Below the pieces are notes generated by a model. That model did no database searches. It saw only the letters and a program-made list of their open reading frames with translations, and was not told the origin of the DNA. Below are positions 57,601 through 63,600 of a stretch of DNA of 64,000 nt, in pieces (position 1 is the stretch's first letter; each line of letters starts with the position of its first letter). This DNA is from JAHRAW01 sp965249835 (GTDB lineage: Bacteria; Pseudomonadota; Gammaproteobacteria; Arenicellales; Poriferihabitantaceae). The stretch is taken from positions 1,847,895-1,911,894 of the forward strand of contig CBDFMY010000003.1 of the NCBI GenBank assembly GCA_965249835.1, given 5' to 3'. A program made the position numbers and the translations under genes.

Positions 57601-60600
57601 AACGCCGGCGTCTTGACCTTCAAGACCCCGCCGAACTTTGAGGCGCCGACCGATGACGACACCGGCAACAATTATGAAATCACCGTCACCGCCACCGACA
57701 GCGAGGGCGAGACCAGCGACGAGATTGCGGTAACGGTGACGGTTGCCAATGCGGAAGATGCCGGCAGCGTCAGTGCCATCAGCGGCACCGCGCAGGTCGG
57801 GCAGACCCTGACTGCCGGCACCGTGGTAACCGATGAGGATAGCGCGGGCACGATTGCCATCACCGGCCATCAATGGCAACGCGGGGATGCGGTGGGTGAA
57901 AACAATACCGACATAGGAGGCGAAACCAATTCAACCTACGATGTGGTGGTTGCTGATGAAGGCAACACCCTGCGCGTGGTGGTCTCTTATACCGATGATT
58001 TTGGCGGCAACGCCGACACCGCCACCAGCGCATCGACCGCAGTGGTTACGGCGGCACCGGACACCACGCCGCCGACCGTGGCAACCTTTGTCAACATCAC
58101 CGACGTCGGTGTGATTGGCGCCGAACAGACGCACGACATCACCTTCTCCGAGGAAGTAACCGGTTTGGAAGTGGATGATTTCTCCGTTTCCACCAACATT
58201 GTGGCGTCCGGCGACCTCGTGGTGAATAGTGTGACCCCGGCCAGCGGCCCCAGCACCACCTACACCATCAGCATCACCCCGCGAGCGACAGCCTTCACCC
58301 TGACCCTTGCCGCCAATAGCGTGATGGACACCGCCGCCAGCCCGAATGATGGTCCCGCCAGCCCGGCGACCGCAACCGGCACGGCGACCGCGGACACCAC
58401 GCCGCCAGTGCTTACCCTGCTCAGTGTTGTCGCCCCCGACGGGGTAAGATTTAGGGGTAATCTCTTGCTGAATAATGGCGATGAGGTCACGGTAACCCTG
58501 CAGTCAACCGAACCACTGGTGGAGGCATCTCTTGAGGACGCCGCCGAAATCTTCCACTCCAGCAATAGTAGGCTGTTTGAGGGGGATTTGGTGCTCGTCC
58601 CCAACTCCGACAACGAATATACGGTGACCTTTACGGTGGGTAGGACTAAAGCGGGCGCACTCCCCATAAGACTAACGATTACCGGCGCCCAAGATGCCGC
58701 TGGCAACGAGGCTGCGTTTGATCCTAATACCGACGATCCTCTGGTCATAGGGACCATTGATAACTTCGCGCCGAATCTGATACTGGTGGGAAATGCTGTC
58801 ATTGACGTTGCCCACGGCGAAACTTACGACGACCGGGGCTTTACCATAGAGGGCAGTCAACCAGGGTCGACTAGCGACACTGTTCATCCGACGACCTTTA
58901 CCCGTGACGGCATAGCGGTGGACGCAGTGGACACCAACACCGCCGGCACCTACCTCATCACCTACACCGTGACCGACAAAGCCGGCAATGCCGCTGACCC
59001 GCTGACCCGCACCGTCACCGTTGGCGAACCGACCACGAGCGTAACCCTTGCCTTTAGCGGGGTGCCCGCGCTCACCAGCGATAACTCGGTCGATAGTAGT
59101 TACGCCAGAGGCGGCGACACCCTGACCCTGGCTTTCGCGCTCAATCAGGCATTGGCAGCCACCCCAGCCGTTACCGTGACCATCGCCGGGCAGGATGCCA
59201 CGGTGGCAAAAGGCGCGGGCAATGATTACACCGCAACCTACGAGGTGGTCGCGGATGATGTTGCCGACGGCGCGGTGATGTATGACATTGGCGCAATGGC
59301 AGCCGCCGGTGATGACACCAATATCCTTAACCCGGACCAGGCCACCAGTGCGATTACAATGGATGTAACCGCGCCGACCGTGACCCTCGGCCCCATTGCC
59401 GCAGGTGTGGTTGGCACGGCGGAGGATCACGCCATCACCTTCTCCGAGGAGGTGACCGGTTTGGCAGCGAGTGATTTCAGCGCCGACGATGGTGTCGATG
59501 TGGTGGTGAGCGGTGACGGCAATGCTTACACCCTCGCCCTCACCCCGACCGATGAGTCCTACACCCTGATCCTCTTCGCGGGCACAGTCACCGACCGGGC
59601 AGGCAATCCCGGTCCGGCCGCCATAGCGCGTGCAAATGGCACGGCAAACTATGCGCCGTCTGCCAATGCCGGAGCCGATGCTGATGCAGTTGCCGGCGCC
59701 GAAGTGACCCTGGACGGCTCTGCTACCAGCGATTCCAATGACAATATGCTGACTTACGCCTGGGTGCATACCTTGACCGATGACAGCGCGCCTGCGCCGA
59801 CAGCGGTAATCGCCGTGACTAATGCGGATACCGCCACCCCGACCGCGACCTTCATCGCGCCGGCCACGGCTGGGGCTTATACCTTTGAACTGACCGTCAC
59901 CGATGATGGCACGCCCCCGGCAAGCGACACCGACACGGTAACCATCACCGTGACCGCCCCGACCGTGACCAACACCGCGCCGGTGATTACCAGAACCAAT
60001 GGCGATGATGCGATAACGGTTGACGAGAATGTTGCGGCGGTGCATACCTACGCCGCGACCGATGCCGATGCCGCGGATACCGACATCACCTGGTCAGTCG
60101 GTGGCACGGATTCGAGTTTCTTCACGATTGATCCCACAAGCGGCGTATTGACCTTCAACGCACCGCTGCCGAACTATGAAGTGCCGACCGATGACGGTGG
60201 CAACCGTGTTTATGACATCATTATTATCGCCACCGATGGCGATAGTGGGGCAAGCGAATTGGCAGTAGCGGTAACGGTTACCAATGTGGCAGAGGAGGGC
60301 ACGGCAACCATCGACGGCACCGTTCAGGTCGGGCAGACCCTGACCGCCAGCGCGACCGACCCGGATTTCGTCACCCAGGACAACATGGATGGCGATGTTA
60401 CCGGCACCAATTATCGTTGGGAAAGCGCGCCAACGGAATTAGGCAGTACCGCCACCAACATCGCCAGTGGCCCATCCGATACCTACATGCTGAAGCCAGC
60501 CGATAGCGGCAAGACCATTAGAGTCGAGGTCACCTATGCCGAGGAAGCCGCACCCAAAATGCCAGGAGCGACAAGACCACCCCCGTGCGTGCCGCGGACG

Positions 60601-60660
60601 CACCCGCGGTACCCGCCGCACCTGTACTTGTCGCGGGCACAACTACTGATACAAGCGTAG
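36601..60660 (+). CDS. Giant modular secreted surface protein (cadherin/Ig/PKD/fibronectin-III-like), 8,019 residues
   Basis: A single uninterrupted frame of 24 kb. ATG 36,601 has AGGGGG eight bases upstream. A long basic N-terminus with a duplicated SRLISRAFIA segment leads into a signal peptide (AGVLLLCLAAQAQAQ, cleavage near residue 58). The rest is a chain of beta-sandwich modules: bacterial Ig-like units (ITFSE.VTGL.ASDF...TLAADSV.D.AGN), PKD-like (ANAGADA.AVAG..VTLDGS), cadherin-like (ITRTDGDDAITVDENV...LTFNAPLPNYEVPTD), cadherin-like beta-sandwich (DATLSGLTI), putative Ig (LPEA.GG, residues about 2,710-3,020) and fibronectin III (SYTLTRIVDGG, ATNSAGTS; for example near residues 2,530-2,700 and 4,350-4,530). 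Six 107-residue repeats occupy about 4,535-5,176. Acidic loops suggest calcium binding. Probably an adhesin or biofilm protein. The last 38 residues are out of frame after a one-base deletion near 60,546; no membrane anchor or secretion signal is seen at the C-terminus. Confidence 0.85.
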   Translation: MKQWSNPMTNFLSRSSRLISRAFIAPRRLPRLTRPSRLISRAFIAGVLLLCLAAQAQAQGQLAFTEDGQPALTSDGESEGETVGSVTYANAGDTLTLAFTLNQALASPPEVTIAGQAVTAAKGTGNDYTATYTVGAADVAAASDGVPVVYDIGAMVAASNSALTLNPPAATESGHLIDVVAPTVESFVAVDPTVSVIDARQNYVIDFSEPVTGSFDKTDITAMGAVVHRVTPSPRTFDRSYTINLTAKAADFTLTLGANQVADLAGNTGPGVDAVATGTAIAASADASLNTLSPVEGGPLLPAFVPILHDYKMSVANEVASIRFVLETAQPAARATVGKSGLDPVALANNLISAGIDLEVGENDPIEIIVTASNGSDTQTYRVVVTRAPATLAGVITSLVVNTRTTPGSTTLTWDAYKYTVGDTEMTYDGVYVIESATNETNEAVLAADPDPDPSPYTWSDAETTAAGAITHTWNAGSIPKVHRVRIDDPADATGDTKIYSAFRPGAGWFALTSSGSTEPANPKYAYDVAATGATTIDFRYIPPGVINQPNSDDIIAASHVAASGVVTSLAGAATDNNGTVRVRSTDRLYRQSLSNPSRINLYRCHAHGDITETDGTIVRQVTYTPPAAGTEDTFDVQVQKVFLQLRPETRVAQPGQALRVNCYPDGEPQPRTITLTRPANLPPTATHPYSDTLERPAGNLVTLQGSGADPEGNALTTLAWSQADCGAVAVGEAGCPAVTLENTRTDGGTGNQVTATFTAPATAATLTFTLTATDDRAATDTAQVTVKVTNARLSGVVFTPALDAPGLSPSFRPELFKYNGSVASDVASITVTPTARDAAAIIEVNGVAVASGAASQSIALAPNLNTITIVTLTADAATETYAFTIIRSVVRSANADLGGVSIRDNSGNEVALNETITSAVTTYSATVAFEATDFTLTATPADNAANADVDGLGTPSENFGFSGDTRSIDVDIEAEDGTLKSYIIDVNRATAETPAAPTIALAEDTGAEDSDGVTRNGMVNVTLASGFGAERGEDPPDLWEFSTASATDYTRGDNPATGTAASFDLSGLGLADATYQLRVRQRVNNVLSGVALLQVTLDTTAPTVDFGDIAEGVADMSQEHIITFSEPVSDLAVDDFSTSTKVTVNSIVVVDRFARAAYTIDFTPSAAAFRLTLAADSVMDLAGNTAPANAVTATPPSTKPVVTVTPASPITFAENATGTVATFTAAATSGRMITGYALGGTDADDFAITNAGVLTFFATPDYEAATDANTDNDYAITITATDDASESSDEIAVTVTVTNVDEFGAVTLVGTPPQVERVLTATVTDPDGAVTDAVYTWSSATPPSVSHETVLSKGSSPDYTPTEDDIGKTLFVVVDYTDPQGPGKFALHVPTAAVIAVPNTEPVITRTDGDDAITVDENVAAVHTYAATDADADAADTDITWSVGGTDSSFFTIDSTSGVLTFNAPLPNYEVPTDDGGNRVYDIIITATDGDSGASELAVAVTVTDVEETGAVTITGIARVTEALIAQVTDPDSVSASNPSGDINRNIESFWERAPSGTLADSAAWEAISGSEATTYRPVGDDVGNILRIIVSYDDRRGSSKEATSASTAVVTAAEDTTPPVLTLVSVVAPDGVEVGGDVMRWLNEGDVVTITLQSTEPLTSLTRAARIVHSGDNQLVRTGLVPTANANEYSVTFTVPDVNTGGLPIALTITGAEDAAGNEAVLTSTPLNIGSIDTQAPGTTLVGDAVITLTHGETYNDQSILIEGKRPSQVRRDNTLVTTFTRDGITLDVDAVDTNTAGTYIITYTVTDRAGNVADPLTRTVTVGEPTTSVALAISAGPALTSDNAVNSGYARGGDTLTLTFTLNQALASPPEVTIAGQTATVENTGNDYTATYEVVADDVTDGAVMYDIGAMVAAGDDTNALDPTAVTSAITMDVTAPTVTLGAIAAGVVGTAQDHAITFSEEVTGLAASDFSADEGVDVVVSGDGNAYTLALTPTDESYTLILAAGAVTDRAGNPGPAAIARANGTANYAPSANAGADATAVADTEVTLDGSATSDSNDNMLTYAWVHTLTDDSAPAPAAVIVLTDADTDAPTFTPTAAGAYTFELTVTDDGTPPASGTDTVVITVTAPTVTNTAPVANAGSEQDVETNEEVTLDGSGSSDPDAGDTLTYAWTHTMTDGNPPAPEAVIALTNANTLTPTFTPTAAGAYTFELTVTDDFNPPASRADTVVITVTAPAVTLPATPSIALAVDTGADTSDGVTGNGLVNVTLASDFDPSRDTWHYSIDGSDPGTAGTNPATGTDASFTLDEGVYDADDVQVRQTVNSVPSAVARLSAVTIDTTAPVITVDPDAVDVTHGSGTYNDQGVTVDTGETLVTTIAGPDGSAVDRVDTNTAGEYTLTYDAQDAAGNNAVQVTRTVTVSEPPTNIAPIARAGDDANAVAGMEVTLNGSNSSDGDGHPLTYSWTHTSTDSSTPDPVITLTDDDTAAPTFIAPAAPGAYAFTLTVTDTFDPPASDSDTVVITVTTPPATPALTLGAVTDTSIMLSWAAVDNAASYTLTRIVDGGANVEVATTTPELTATDTGLTAATDYKYVITATNSAGTSAASAEFTARTEAAPTPPATPTLTLGAVTDTSITLSWAAVDNAASYTLTRVVDGGANVPVATATNELTATDTGLTPETAYKYVVTATNSAGTSAASNEVDARTAPGTTPLVLSGEVPDQHYIVGTVSTPLFLPEASGGTRFLPEPSGDNSPYEYTLTGPAGAALPAGLRFTKTVRRLTSEPTVPSLPGGSIVLTYTATDANGETVRQTFTVTVTEPVAIALVLPPPPPLQVYGLNTMIIPLILPEATGGTAPLAYTMTGPLDVLGLTFNGASRTLSGTPIAVARFATLFYTVTDANGVIVNQRIRLAVTAGLALNAPPFQTYTVNTPITDLVLPEAAGGLGALTYSLTGPEDATLPTGSGPLPAGLSFNDETRTLFGTPTEEVEGFTLIYTVTDAGRAGAEAEFSRVFGVDVMAAVLSTDATLSGLTISQGALMPAFTANNLPYTATVPNNVDSITVTLTATDSAARVEVVVEGVQIAQGTGGVTANLSLATVGAAGNGIDIEVTAEDGSTRQNYTLAVTRSDNIAPTANAGQAQTDAVAGTFVTLDGSASDDPDGMNDALTYAWTHTLTGSSAPGTPIVLAATATPTFTPTTVGVYTFALIVTDAGTPPVPSTNAATVVITATGADVTLPATPTIALAADTGADSDGITSNGVVNVIGLATGATWKYIINGTPSAVFDSTTTTTFTLDEGVYAVDEVQVVQTVSGVDSAPATFARQITVDITAPTVATFDTIDVQGTVGTPQTHPITFSEAVTGLDATDFIVSSLIAPSGDIVVDSVADSGDQTTYTITFTPAVPTVAFSLTLPIDSVADLAGNTGPAMVAMVTGSAVAPASTDATLSGLTIAEGGNDVPLDQAFVSGTLTGYTATVPNNVASVTVTPTTTDDNATVTVNGTAVTGEAPGVSVALNVDANDITIVVTAEDGTATQTYTVAVTRTANTAPRITRTAGDDTVSYAEDRTNAVWDYDATDADAADTDIIWSYGGADGDLLAVDRDGVLTFNTPPNFEVPTDNGGNHVYDLTITASDRGTPPMTDRLTVTVTVTNVAEEGTATIAGIVQVRQELTAAATDPDAVTPSNPNGDVTGTNYRWESEPTELGSTATEIANGPSATYVLKPADSGKTIRVGVTYAEEGRTQNARSDKTTPVIAAPDTTAPTVTLGDIDPGVVGTAQDYAITFSEEVTGLAASDFGASDDVTVNSVTPASGPSTTYTISITPNGIAFDLILAADSVMDTAATPNMGPATAATATGTAAVALIFATAPAFTTNNADTQRAKAGDILTLAFTVNVALASDPVVTIAGQSITATKGSGNDYTATYTVLVDDVTDGAAVRYSTGILTAAAGPDSNTQQVDGQSVILIDLTAPAITLTGGDAPDAPVVLTVGEAYTELGATATDNVDADVATPTPSGTVDTAAAAEYTVTYTATDRAGNVATRTRTVTVREPTASVALAISGGPTLTSDNAVNSDYARDGDTLTLTFTLNQALESTPEVTIAGQTATVVNTGNDYTATYTVVAADVTDGAAVYDIGAMAAAGDDTNTLNPDQATSTILMDVTVPTVTDFGDIDRGLANVVRMGDLTFSEPVTDLVAGDFNPANDFRVSDVTPNSGFNTVYTITFTAVDTPYRLRLNADAVTDRAGNASAEVREGGTANFAPSANAGADANAVAGTLVTLNGSASDGDGHVLTYRWEHTLTNGGTPAPVAVITLSNAGTRSPTFTAPTAAGTYTFTLTATDTFDPPASGTDTVVITVTPAPTPLATPALVLGAVTDTSIEITWGAVDNADSYTLTRIVVGEDDVEVATGNVLTAIDENLEPATDYQYVITATNSDGTSDPSAEFAARTDATPTAPATPVLVFGEVTDTSIEITWGAVDNADSYTLTRIVAGEGNNVVVATGNVLTATDTGLTADTEYKYVIVATNSVGTGTPSAEFTARTSVPVVTDTTPPMVETFDNITDVGVIGTEQTHTITFDEAVTGLEVSDFGTSSEVTVNSVTPDSGPSTTYTIAFTPNAADFTLILAANSVDDTATSPNTGPATAESATGTATPAPDTTAPMVETFDNITDVGVIGTEQTHTITFDEAVTGLEVSDFGTSSEVTVNSVTPDSGPSTTYTIAFTPNAADFTLILAANSVDDTATSPNTGPATAESATGTATPAPDTTAPMVETFDNITDVGVIGTEQTHTITFDEAVTGLEVSDFGTSSEVTVNSVTPDSGPSTTYTIAFTPNAADFTLILAANSVDDTATSPNTGPATAESATGTATPAPDTTAPMVETFDNITDVGVIGTEQTHTITFDEAVTGLEVSDFGTSSEVTVNSVTPDSGPSTTYTIAFTPNAADFTLTLAADSVDDTATSPNTGPATAESATGTATPAPDTTAPMVETFDNITDVGVIGTEQTHTITFDEAVTGLEVSDFGTSSEVTVNSVTPDSGPSTTYTIAFTPNAADFTLTLAADSVDDTATSPNTGPANAESATGTATPAPDTTAPMVETFDNITDVGVIGTEQTHTITFDEAVTGLEVSDFGTSSEVTVNSVTPDSGPSTTYTIAFTPNAADFTLTLAADSVDDTATSPNTGPANAENATGSATTVTVETPVITGLRADVLTDKEMTILNWDAYQYDAAGTETTYTGEYVIEGYLSREPGDTPPLDAVFTASGQTTSGGDTDHTWQAGFGARFYRISITDPTDSAQKLYSNIVKASELRTITNDRSLAPLNPQFSYHVAATGATTLDFQYFPPGGGRGALPANYVAAPGVLTSLASGTTADGGRLEVRSTDRLYRQSPGNPGRVALYRCSTGGDIRGAILREVIYTPPASVTPDDTEDSFKVSVQRVFIQARSESRGVSGGGAGTGASVNCYVDGAAETQTITLRRPITPVASGAAAPSYAENTPVTTPVATYTTDDTNSIAWSVGGTDMDFFSIDDDGELRFINPPDFEALANVDGDNVYDITITATETDGVPSNLASAPLAVTVRVTNVDEAGAIGDIGGSAQVGVELTAGTVTDPDSVSETSDPPNLTGEIATSAIASYEWQSAPGDTTNHAIDSAAYAAIASATDSTYTPAPADEGRLIRVVATYTDGEGSGKEVTSNPTAAVQAAPVTKPVVTVTPASPIAFAENATGTVATFTATPTGTRTIASYALGGDDVDDFAITDAGVLTFSATPDFEAPTDEGTNNVYAITITATDSAGETSDEIAVTVRVTDVDEDGTNRAPVVTITTTDLSEARYNEAFTLIGEGTDPDGSDTALFFTWEQINCGARDAPGSVTIGKIGTLVPGTTHGAADCPRVTLDVDRDKPRTVSFTAPDVAADTTLTFRFTARDKIGDNDSKSDSKTVDIRLIAPLSSIAGAAAVDFAENESDLEVATYTANLAAARTLDDNDKVLSGADAAWFDLTGAGDALILSFKASPNYEAPTDADADTNADGVYEVSLTITDSAGASSTRDDIRITVTDVAETGSIGPIAGTVQVGQVLAAGAVTDPDAVTQSNQAGTVAVADITYEWQSSPSDSNTYTAISGATDSTYRLIDADAGRTIQVIATYADAHGSQSVTSAPTTDAVATASANTALATLTLMDSNGDTVALNETVAPATLGYTATVPSDTTVFTVTATAADANAEVDVDGSGANSKAITFSASLGTYTLRIKITAEDTTTEATYTLHITRAKVTVNAGADQPDVLENTTVNLDGTITNPGTDPVILWTHTGTNGSLPSTPLTITGSDTEDASFTTPYVTVDTTLTFELSVTLSGGEPVTDTVDIFIPNVAQPRAIASVAVNVGSPAHSAFAVSWTQGPGTDKDPTTGFDVEYKVTGADDNTYTATVVVVTDETAAITGLTADTGYTVRVRAKAGSGATEEVAGDYVTNTATTAADTTTAPAAPTGLTADAGDTTVTLTWTAPSATGGAAITGYEVRQSTTSGTYDDTNPWTAIPNSATATEYTVTGLTNDDTYYFEVRAVNSVGAGEASSEATATPTPPTKPTVVAPTPPITFAENDTAEVHAFTATALDGNTITGFALGGTGVDENLFDLTSGGVLTFKIPPNYEMPTDAGGDNGYDITITATDSASQTSDPLAVTVTVTNVEEGSGTVTISGVAQVGKVLTAGRVTDDPDGFVSVQKHQWQRVDSDGTTDIGTDQDTYTPVAADEGRNIQVHVTYTDEEGSGKEATSARTVAVISEAARPPFTLTAGAITSTSVVINWNREPGGTDRYEVYREDVRHETVSNERARTHTDVLRVEPGTTYTYRIEAVNSFFDRIATSNDLTITTQAADATLSALTLADNNGAAVALVPATFAPETTTYTASVATEVISIRIRPTVTDFPTNPDDPAATVTVDDTAVVSGALSDAIALVPGDNTILIKVAAEDTSVTKTYTLIVTRAEPPTKPTVVAPTPPIEFAENGEGEVHPFTTTLTGTRTIASFALGGTDATAFSITNAGVLTFKTPPNFEAPTDDDTGNNYEITVTATDSEGETSDEIAVTVTVANAEDAGSVSAISGTAQVGQTLTAGTVVTDEDSAGTIAITGHQWQRGDAVGENNTDIGGETNSTYDVVVADEGNTLRVVVSYTDDFGGNADTATSASTAVVTAAPDTTPPTVATFVNITDVGVIGAEQTHDITFSEEVTGLEVDDFSVSTNIVASGDLVVNSVTPASGPSTTYTISITPRATAFTLTLAANSVMDTAASPNDGPASPATATGTATADTTPPVLTLLSVVAPDGVRFRGNLLLNNGDEVTVTLQSTEPLVEASLEDAAEIFHSSNSRLFEGDLVLVPNSDNEYTVTFTVGRTKAGALPIRLTITGAQDAAGNEAAFDPNTDDPLVIGTIDNFAPNLILVGNAVIDVAHGETYDDRGFTIEGSQPGSTSDTVHPTTFTRDGIAVDAVDTNTAGTYLITYTVTDKAGNAADPLTRTVTVGEPTTSVTLAFSGVPALTSDNSVDSSYARGGDTLTLAFALNQALAATPAVTVTIAGQDATVAKGAGNDYTATYEVVADDVADGAVMYDIGAMAAAGDDTNILNPDQATSAITMDVTAPTVTLGPIAAGVVGTAEDHAITFSEEVTGLAASDFSADDGVDVVVSGDGNAYTLALTPTDESYTLILFAGTVTDRAGNPGPAAIARANGTANYAPSANAGADADAVAGAEVTLDGSATSDSNDNMLTYAWVHTLTDDSAPAPTAVIAVTNADTATPTATFIAPATAGAYTFELTVTDDGTPPASDTDTVTITVTAPTVTNTAPVITRTNGDDAITVDENVAAVHTYAATDADAADTDITWSVGGTDSSFFTIDPTSGVLTFNAPLPNYEVPTDDGGNRVYDIIIIATDGDSGASELAVAVTVTNVAEEGTATIDGTVQVGQTLTASATDPDFVTQDNMDGDVTGTNYRWESAPTELGSTATNIASGPSDTYMLKPADSGKTIRVEVTYAEEAAPKMPGATRPPPCVPRTHPRYPPHLYLSRAQLLIQA
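36648..36738 (+). repeat. Duplicated 30-bp segment in the signal-peptide region
   Basis: The sequence encoding SRLISRAFIA occurs at about 36,648-36,678 and again at 36,708-36,738, 60 bases apart with one or two mismatches. It lengthens the basic part of the signal peptide. Confidence 0.8.
41449..43019 (+). repeat. Large block repeat A1 within the giant gene
   Basis: About 1.57 kb that recurs with moderate divergence at 58,393-59,983 in the same order: TPPVLTL unit, DUF5011-like THGETY unit, TLTFTLNQAL unit, Ig-like VTLG unit and PKD-like unit. Confidence 0.75.
50203..52128 (+). repeat. Six tandem 321-bp repeats in the giant gene
   Basis: Units start at 50,203, 50,524, 50,845, 51,166, 51,487 and 51,808, each encoding 107 residues (starting DTTAPMVETFDNITDVG or DTTPPM, with ITFDEAVTGLEVSDFG inside). 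DNA is almost identical; copies 1-3 encode ILAANS and copies 4-6 TLAADS, and copies 5-6 carry ANAE in place of ATAE. The pattern shows stepwise recent expansion. Confidence 0.95.
58393..59983 (+). repeat. Large block repeat A2 within the giant gene
   Basis: Counterpart of 41,449-43,019. It is followed by a copy of the cadherin-like unit found at 40,799-41,115 and then by a copy of 47,520-47,830, so blocks have been shuffled rather than copied as one piece. Confidence 0.75.
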
Positions 60661-63600
60661 TGATTAGATGGACTGCAGTGGATGGCGCCACAGGATACGA
60701 GTTGTTTAGAGATGGCGTTTCCATAACAACTACTACCACTGAAACATCCTACCCTGATACTGGATTGACTCCTGAAACAGAGTATACATATCATGCCACA
60801 GCAACTAACGCTGCCGGGGCAAGTGAAGACTCTGCTGATCTGCCTGTAACTACAACTACTACGGCTGATGATGTTACCCCGCCAGTAATCGCAGTTGTTG
60901 AAGATTCATTCTCTGTTGAACTTGGAGCGGAATACACGCCATTTACCTATTCTGCCACTGATGATACTGATGGAGATGTCACAAGTGGGGTAGTTGTTGG
61001 CGGAGATACGGTTGATACCAGTGCGGTTGGAGCCTATGATGTTACCTTTGATGTGGATGATGCGACTGGAAATTCTGCAGTAACAGTAACCAGAACAGTT
61101 ACCGTTACAGATACTACCCCACCAGTTATCGCAGTAGCAGGATCTAGTGAAACAATTGAGTTAACTGCAACCAACACCTACACTATACCTGGCGCTACGG
61201 TAACTGATAATGACCCGGCTTACTCTGGAGCAGTAGCAATTACAGGCGATACACCTGACACCAGTGTTATAGGAGTTTACACCGTATTATATAATGCACC
61301 GGCTGATGCGGCAGGTAACACACCTGATGAACAATCAATTGTAATTACTGTATCTGACACCACAGCGCCAACCTTTGATGTTGATGGCAACACGGATGAC
61401 TATGCAACTACCGTAGCCTTTGGCGGAACATACACCCCAGGTGTAATTGCCAATGAATCTGACATCTCGGGAATTGCGTCCAGTGTAGTTGGCGGTCAAA
61501 CAGTCAATGTCAACGCTCCTGGAGACTATGCCGTAACTTACACGGTAACTGACAGCAATGGACAAGTCGCAACAATCACTGAGACGGTAACAGTAGGACC
61601 TGACACCACCGCACCGACCGTGACCCTCGGTAGCATTGCCGAAGGTGTGATTGGCACGGCGCAGGATTTACGACATCACCTTCTCCGAGGATGTAACCGG
61701 TTTGGAAGTGGGTGATTTCGGCGCTTCCGATGATGTTACGGTGAATAGCGTGACCCCGGCCAGCGGCCCCAGCACCACCTACACCATCAGCATCACCCCG
61801 AACGGGATAGCCTTCGACCTGATCCTTGCCGCCGACAGCGTGATGGACACCGCCGCCAGCCCGAACTCAGGCCCCGCGAACCCGGCGAGCGCGACCGGCA
61901 CTGCGACGGTGGCAGCGACCAACACCGCACCGGTAGTCAGTGGCAATGCAACACCGAATTATGCCGAGAACGCCCGACGCAGCAGTGGAGACCTACACCG
62001 CGACCGATGCCGAGAGCAACGCCTTCACCCTGGTCAGTCACTGGCGCGGATGCGAGTTTCTTTGCGATTGATGCGGATGGCGCATTGACTTTCAACACTT
62101 CGCCGGACTTTGAAGACGCGCGCGGCACCACCTACTCGATCACCATTACCGCCACCGAAACCGATGGTGCCCCAAACAACCTGACAGGCGAATTGGCGAT
62201 AACGGTAACGGTTACCAATGTGGAGGAAGAGGGAAGCATCAGTGCCATCACCGGCACCGCCCAGGTTGGCGTGGAATTGACCCGCCGGCATGGTAACCGA
62301 CCCGGATGACGCGGTTAGGGTCATCAGTGATGGTTATACCTGGCAAAGCGCAGGCGGAGACGGCGCCTACACCCCCATCAGCGGCGCGGGCACCACTTCA
62401 ACCTACACGCCGGATGCCGATGATGTCGGCAGGACCATTCGAGTCGTTGCCACTTACACCGATGGAGAGGGTAGCAACAAAACTGCCACCAGCGCGGCAA
62501 CCGATACCGTGACGGTCACGCCGCCTACCGTATCCGCCGCGCCGACCGGTTTGACGGCGGATGCGGGCGATACCACGGTCACGCTGGCATGGACGGCACC
62601 GAGCGCAACCGCGGCGCGGACATCACCGGCTATGAGTATCGCCAAAGCGACGCCACGGGCGACTATGACACCACCGGCTCCGCCGCCGTCGTCGATTGGA
62701 CAGCAATTCCAAACAGCGCCACCGCGAGCGAATACACCGTGACCGGCTTGACCAACGACACCGCATACTTCTTCCAAGTGCGCGCGGTGAACTCGGTGGG
62801 CGGGGGCGAAGCGTCAAGCGAAGTCGCCGCCACGCCGACCGCCACCGTGGATACCGCCCTGACGGTGAGTGCCGGCGCGGATCAACCTGGCGTGCTGGAA
62901 AACATGGCTGTGAATCTGGAGGGCACCATCACCAATTCTGGCACCGACCCGGTCATTTTATGGACGCACACCCTGATCAATGGCTCACTGCCGTCCACCC
63001 CGCTGACCATCATCAACCCGGCCATGGCGGATGCGAGTTTCACCGCGCCTTATGTAACCGCCGACACCACCTTGACTTTTTGAGTTGAGCGTGACCCGGT
63101 CCGGCGGCGGCAACTCGCCCGTTACCGACTCGGTGGACATCGTCATCCCCAATGTGGCGCAACCGCGCGCCATTGCCAGCGTCACCGTCAACGTGGGCTC
63201 GCCCGCCCAGAGCGCCTTCGCGGTGTCCTGGACGCAAGGATCCGACACCGACAAAGACCCGACCACCGGCTTTGATGTGGAATATAAAGTGACCAGCGCG
63301 GACGACAGCACCTACACGGCTGCGAATGTCGCGGTGACTGCCGAGACCGCCGCCATCACCGGCTTGACGGCAGACACCGGCTACACTGTGCGCGTGCGCG
63401 CCAAAGCCGGCAGCGGCGCCACCGAAGAAGTGGCAGGCGCTTATGTGACCAACACGGGAACGACCGCCGCTGACACAACAACAGCACCCGCCGCGCCGAC
63501 CGGTTTGACGGCGGATGCGGGCGATACCACGGTCACGCTGACCTGGACGGCACCGAGCGCAACCGGCGGCGCGGCAATCACCGGCTATGAGTATCGCCAA

